Source: JAHLMO01 sp038997305
GTDB lineage: Archaea; Aenigmatarchaeota; Aenigmatarchaeia; CG10238-14; SpSt-28
Assembly (NCBI GenBank): GCA_038997305.1
Contig: JAWAZZ010000004.1
Span: forward strand, 1 to 53,712
Length of the DNA stretch: 53,712 bases
Direction of reading: 5' to 3'
Part shown: positions 51,532 to 53,712 of the stretch, piece by piece
Position numbering within the stretch: position 1 is the first letter of the stretch
Layout of the letters: each line of letters begins with the position of its first letter
Notes under the pieces: model-generated
The model's input: the letters and a program-made list of their open reading frames with translations, nothing else
What the model was told of the DNA's origin: nothing
The model's database searches: none
Program-made: the position numbers and the translations under genes

Positions 51532-52848
51532 ATGACTTCAATAGTTTTTGCTTTCGAAGTTCATCAACCATTTAGATTAAGAGAATTCGTAAATGAGAAC
51601 TCTTCGAATTTATTAGAAAGATATTTTGATATAGAGTTAAACAAGTTCTATTTAAATAGAATTTCTGAAAAATGTTACCTAAAGGCTAATGAGATTATTT
51701 TAGATTTGATAGATCAATTTAAGAAAGAAAAGAAAAAATTTAAAGTTGCATTTTCTATTAGCGGAATATTCTTAGAAGCTTTAGAAAAATATAGAAAAGA
51801 TGTTTTGGAAAGTTTCAGAGAATTGGCAAAGAAGAAAGAAGTAGAAATATTATGTGAAACTTATTATCATTCTATTGTTTCTCTGCATGCTGATTATGAA
51901 GAATTTATTAAGCAAATAGAAATGCAAAGAGAAACTCTAAATTCTTTATTAAATGTTAATCCTAAGGTTTTTGTTAATACTGAAATGATTTTTAACAATA
52001 AAATTGCCAAAGTTGTTGAAGATTTAGGATTTAAAGCAATTTACACTGAAGGTGTCGAAAGAATTTTAAAATGGAAAAGCCCAAACTATGTATATGTTAG
52101 AAAGTATGCATTTCCTAACGATCCGATACCTAAAAAAAGGATTAAAATACTATTAAGAAATTATAGATTGAGTGATGATATAGCATTTAGATTCTCAGCA
52201 AGAAATTGGGATCAATGGCCATTAACAGCTGATAAATATGCTTCTTGGTTAGCGGCAACGCCTGGAGATGTAATAAACATTTTCATAGATTATGAAACTT
52301 TTGGAGAACATCATTGGGAGGAAAGTGGAATATTTTGGTTTTTAAAAGCGTTGCCTCATTATGTTTTGAAATATGAACATTTAGAATTCGATTTGCCAAG
52401 CGAAGTAATAAAAAAGTATAATATCGTAGGTGAGTATGATGTTTTTGAATTATCTTCTATTTCTTGGGCAGATAGTGATAAAGATGTTAGTGCTTGGTTA
52501 GGAAATGAAATGCAATTAAGAAGTTTCGAAGAAGTTATGAAATTAAGAAACAAAGTTTTAGAAACAAACGATGAAGAACTGTACAAAATATGGCAACTCT
52601 TTACTCAAAGTGATATTTATTATTATATGTGTAAAAAATCTCAAGCAGATCAAGATGTGCACCAATATTTTAATCATTATAAAAGTGCTGAAAAAGCTTT
52701 TGTAAGTTTTATGAATATTTTAGCGGATTTTAAAGCTCAGTTAGAAATAAGAAGAATAAGAAAATCTTTGAAAGAAATATTAGCAAGCAAAAACATAATA
52801 GAAAATTTAGAAAAAGAATTAGATATCAAAGTTTATGAAAAAGTTTGA
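51532..52848 (+). CDS. GH57 family glycoside hydrolase (alpha-amylase-like)
   Basis: A 438-residue protein with the GH57 conserved regions: FAFEVHQPFR (with the HQP motif), VNTEMIF carrying the likely nucleophile Glu151, FSARNWDQWP, and FIDYETFGEHH carrying the likely acid/base Asp253. No signal peptide, so probably cytoplasmic; it would hydrolyse alpha-1,4 glucans such as glycogen-like reserves or imported maltodextrins. Length fits the shorter alpha-amylase branch. With PEP synthase it hints at some sugar and gluconeogenic metabolism. Overlaps archease by 14 nt. Confidence 0.9.
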   Translation: MTSIVFAFEVHQPFRLREFVNENSSNLLERYFDIELNKFYLNRISEKCYLKANEIILDLIDQFKKEKKKFKVAFSISGIFLEALEKYRKDVLESFRELAKKKEVEILCETYYHSIVSLHADYEEFIKQIEMQRETLNSLLNVNPKVFVNTEMIFNNKIAKVVEDLGFKAIYTEGVERILKWKSPNYVYVRKYAFPNDPIPKKRIKILLRNYRLSDDIAFRFSARNWDQWPLTADKYASWLAATPGDVINIFIDYETFGEHHWEESGIFWFLKALPHYVLKYEHLEFDLPSEVIKKYNIVGEYDVFELSSISWADSDKDVSAWLGNEMQLRSFEEVMKLRNKVLETNDEELYKIWQLFTQSDIYYYMCKKSQADQDVHQYFNHYKSAEKAFVSFMNILADFKAQLEIRRIRKSLKEILASKNIIENLEKELDIKVYEKV

Positions 52849-53263
52849 AATACTTGAATATCCTACAGCTGATACTGGATTTATAGCATATGGAAAAGAC
52901 TTAAATGAATTATTCGAAAATGCTGCGATAGCAACATATAGCATAATGGTAAATTTAGATAAAGTTGAACCAAAAATAAAAAAGGAAATAAATATTGAGG
53001 CTATAGATTTATATCAACTCATGTTTAAATGGATTAATGAATTGCTTTATTTTTTAGATACAGAGATTTTAGTTTTTAGCAAGTTTAAAGTAAGAATTGA
53101 AGAAAAAGATGGAAAATATTTTTTACACGCAGAAGTTTTTGGAGAAAAGGTAGATAAAAATAAGCATGAATTAGGTACATTGGTTAAGGCATGTAGCTAT
53201 CATAACATGGAAATTAAAAAAGAAGATGACATGTGGAAAGCAAAGGTTATAGTAGATATTTAA
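52835..53263 (+). CDS. Archease
   Basis: A 142-residue protein with PTADTGFIAYGKDLNELFEN, AAIATYSIMVNLDKVEP, ELLYFLDTEILVFSKFKV and VKACSYHNMEI, the archease pattern. The family signature usually reads HTAD; here the His is Pro (YPTAD). Archease speeds GTP-dependent activation of RtcB RNA ligase, used in tRNA splicing. No rtcB is in the window. Overlaps the GH57 gene by 14 nt. Confidence 0.93.
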   Translation: MKKFEILEYPTADTGFIAYGKDLNELFENAAIATYSIMVNLDKVEPKIKKEINIEAIDLYQLMFKWINELLYFLDTEILVFSKFKVRIEEKDGKYFLHAEVFGEKVDKNKHELGTLVKACSYHNMEIKKEDDMWKAKVIVDI

Positions 53264-53264
53264 G

Positions 53265-53712
53265 CTAAACATAAAAAGCTGGCACGAAAAATATTTCTGT
53301 GTTTTTATATTTTCTTCTTTCAAATTTATCTAATGTGATTACAATTGCATTTTCTGGATTGTAAGATTCCAAAAACGAATAAAAACCTCTAGAAATATTT
53401 CCACTAAGTTTAACCTCTATAGGAACTATCCTTTCGTTTTTTGATAAAATAAAATCGATTTCAGCTTTTCCCGTAGTTCTCCAATAGTTTATCTTATAAT
53501 CATTGTAATTAGCTATTAATTCCCTATAAATGAAATTTTCCAGCAAAAATCCTTTTTCGCTGTCGCTTCTATTTTCAAAGTTTAAAAAATTGTTTAAAAC
53601 ACTATTCCTTAATCCTAAATCTAAAAAGTATATTTTAAAAGCTTTTTTAATCTCTGTAACTAAGTTTTTGTAAAAAGGTTTTAATATACCTATAATATAG
53701 CTATTTTTTAAT
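53265..53712 (-). CDS. Second AAA_14/DUF4143 ATPase, C-terminal part only
   Basis: The frame is open at the right edge, so only about the last 148 residues are seen; an internal ATG at 53546 is not the real start. KIYFLDLGLRNSVLNNF, EKGFLLENFIYRELIA and KAEIDFILSKNERIVPIEVK are diagnostic of the DUF4143 and nuclease-like end of AAA_14 ATPases, here with the normal IEVK. It is a different member from the one at 47294. The P-loop part lies outside the window. Confidence 0.85.
   Translation of the reverse strand, partial: LKNSYIIGILKPFYKNLVTEIKKAFKIYFLDLGLRNSVLNNFLNFENRSDSEKGFLLENFIYRELIANYNDYKINYWRTTGKAEIDFILSKNERIVPIEVKLSGNISRGFYSFLESYNPENAIVITLDKFERRKYKNTEIFFVPAFYV

Noticed and set aside
53265..53546. 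Independent 93-residue gene starting at 53546
   Set aside because: The frame stays open to the window edge and contains the DUF4143 hallmark upstream of that ATG, so it is the end of a larger ATPase.

Overview
The window is from an archaeon. Most genes are archaeal/eukaryotic-type information-processing genes: S27e, L44e, S6e, S17e, RNase P Rpp29, aIF2-gamma, ABCE1/Rli1, SBDS, the exosome subunits Rrp4/Rrp41/Rrp42, the 20S proteasome, aCPSF1, FEN1, an ATP-dependent DNA ligase, TmcA, GatD/GatE and archease. An intact reverse gyrase points to a hyperthermophile. The DNA is strongly AT-rich and extremely compact: genes overlap by 1-17 nt, convergent genes share stop-codon bases, and two divergent start codons lie only 9 bp apart. 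A small-genome DPANN archaeon (Nanoarchaeota-like) would fit, but that placement is inference; no rRNA is present to test it.

Layout. 1-6370: a partial DUF2341 surface protein downstream of L44e and S27e, divergent from Rpp29 and reverse gyrase. 6371-9520: PEP synthase split by an intein. 9623-20860: a long + strand series, Rli1, a membrane protein, TmcA, S6e, aIF2-gamma, proteasome alpha, SBDS, Rrp4, Rrp41, Rrp42 and TIP49. It couples translation, RNA decay and proteolysis, as in the classical archaeal exosome superoperon. 21005-26835: tRNA-Arg, then a - strand group of DNA ligase, an unlisted 57-residue membrane peptide, a 570-residue protein of unknown function and a HExxH protein, with a Wzx-type flippase upstream. 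26878-29372: proteasome beta and aCPSF1. 29369-37191: a - strand block with a type IV pilus/archaellum-like machine (ATPase, two platform proteins, four pilin-like proteins), plus a coiled-coil protein, FEN1 and a small membrane protein. 37217-43720: Lhr-like helicase, tRNA-Glu, a 27-residue Lys/Ala-rich peptide gene, GatD/GatE and an unknown protein. 43712-49540: an unknown protein, an S-layer-like protein with a cupredoxin domain, a phosphoesterase, a short PDCD5 protein, an AAA_14 ATPase, tRNA-Thr and a frameshifted Bud23-like methyltransferase. 49687-53712: tRNA-Phe, S17e, a Pelota-like protein lacking its central domain, a membrane protein, a GH57 glycosidase, archease and the C-terminal part of a second AAA_14 ATPase.

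The least expected items are: a galactose-binding-like domain apparently inserted in circularly permuted order inside DUF2341; the mini-Pelota; an intein with decayed LAGLIDADG motifs next to the catalytic His of PEP synthase; a histone-H1-tail-like mini-gene; and the uncharacterised cluster tightly coupled to DNA ligase. No CRISPR array, rRNA or insertion sequence was seen. All family assignments come from reading motifs by eye; no database search or structure prediction was run.
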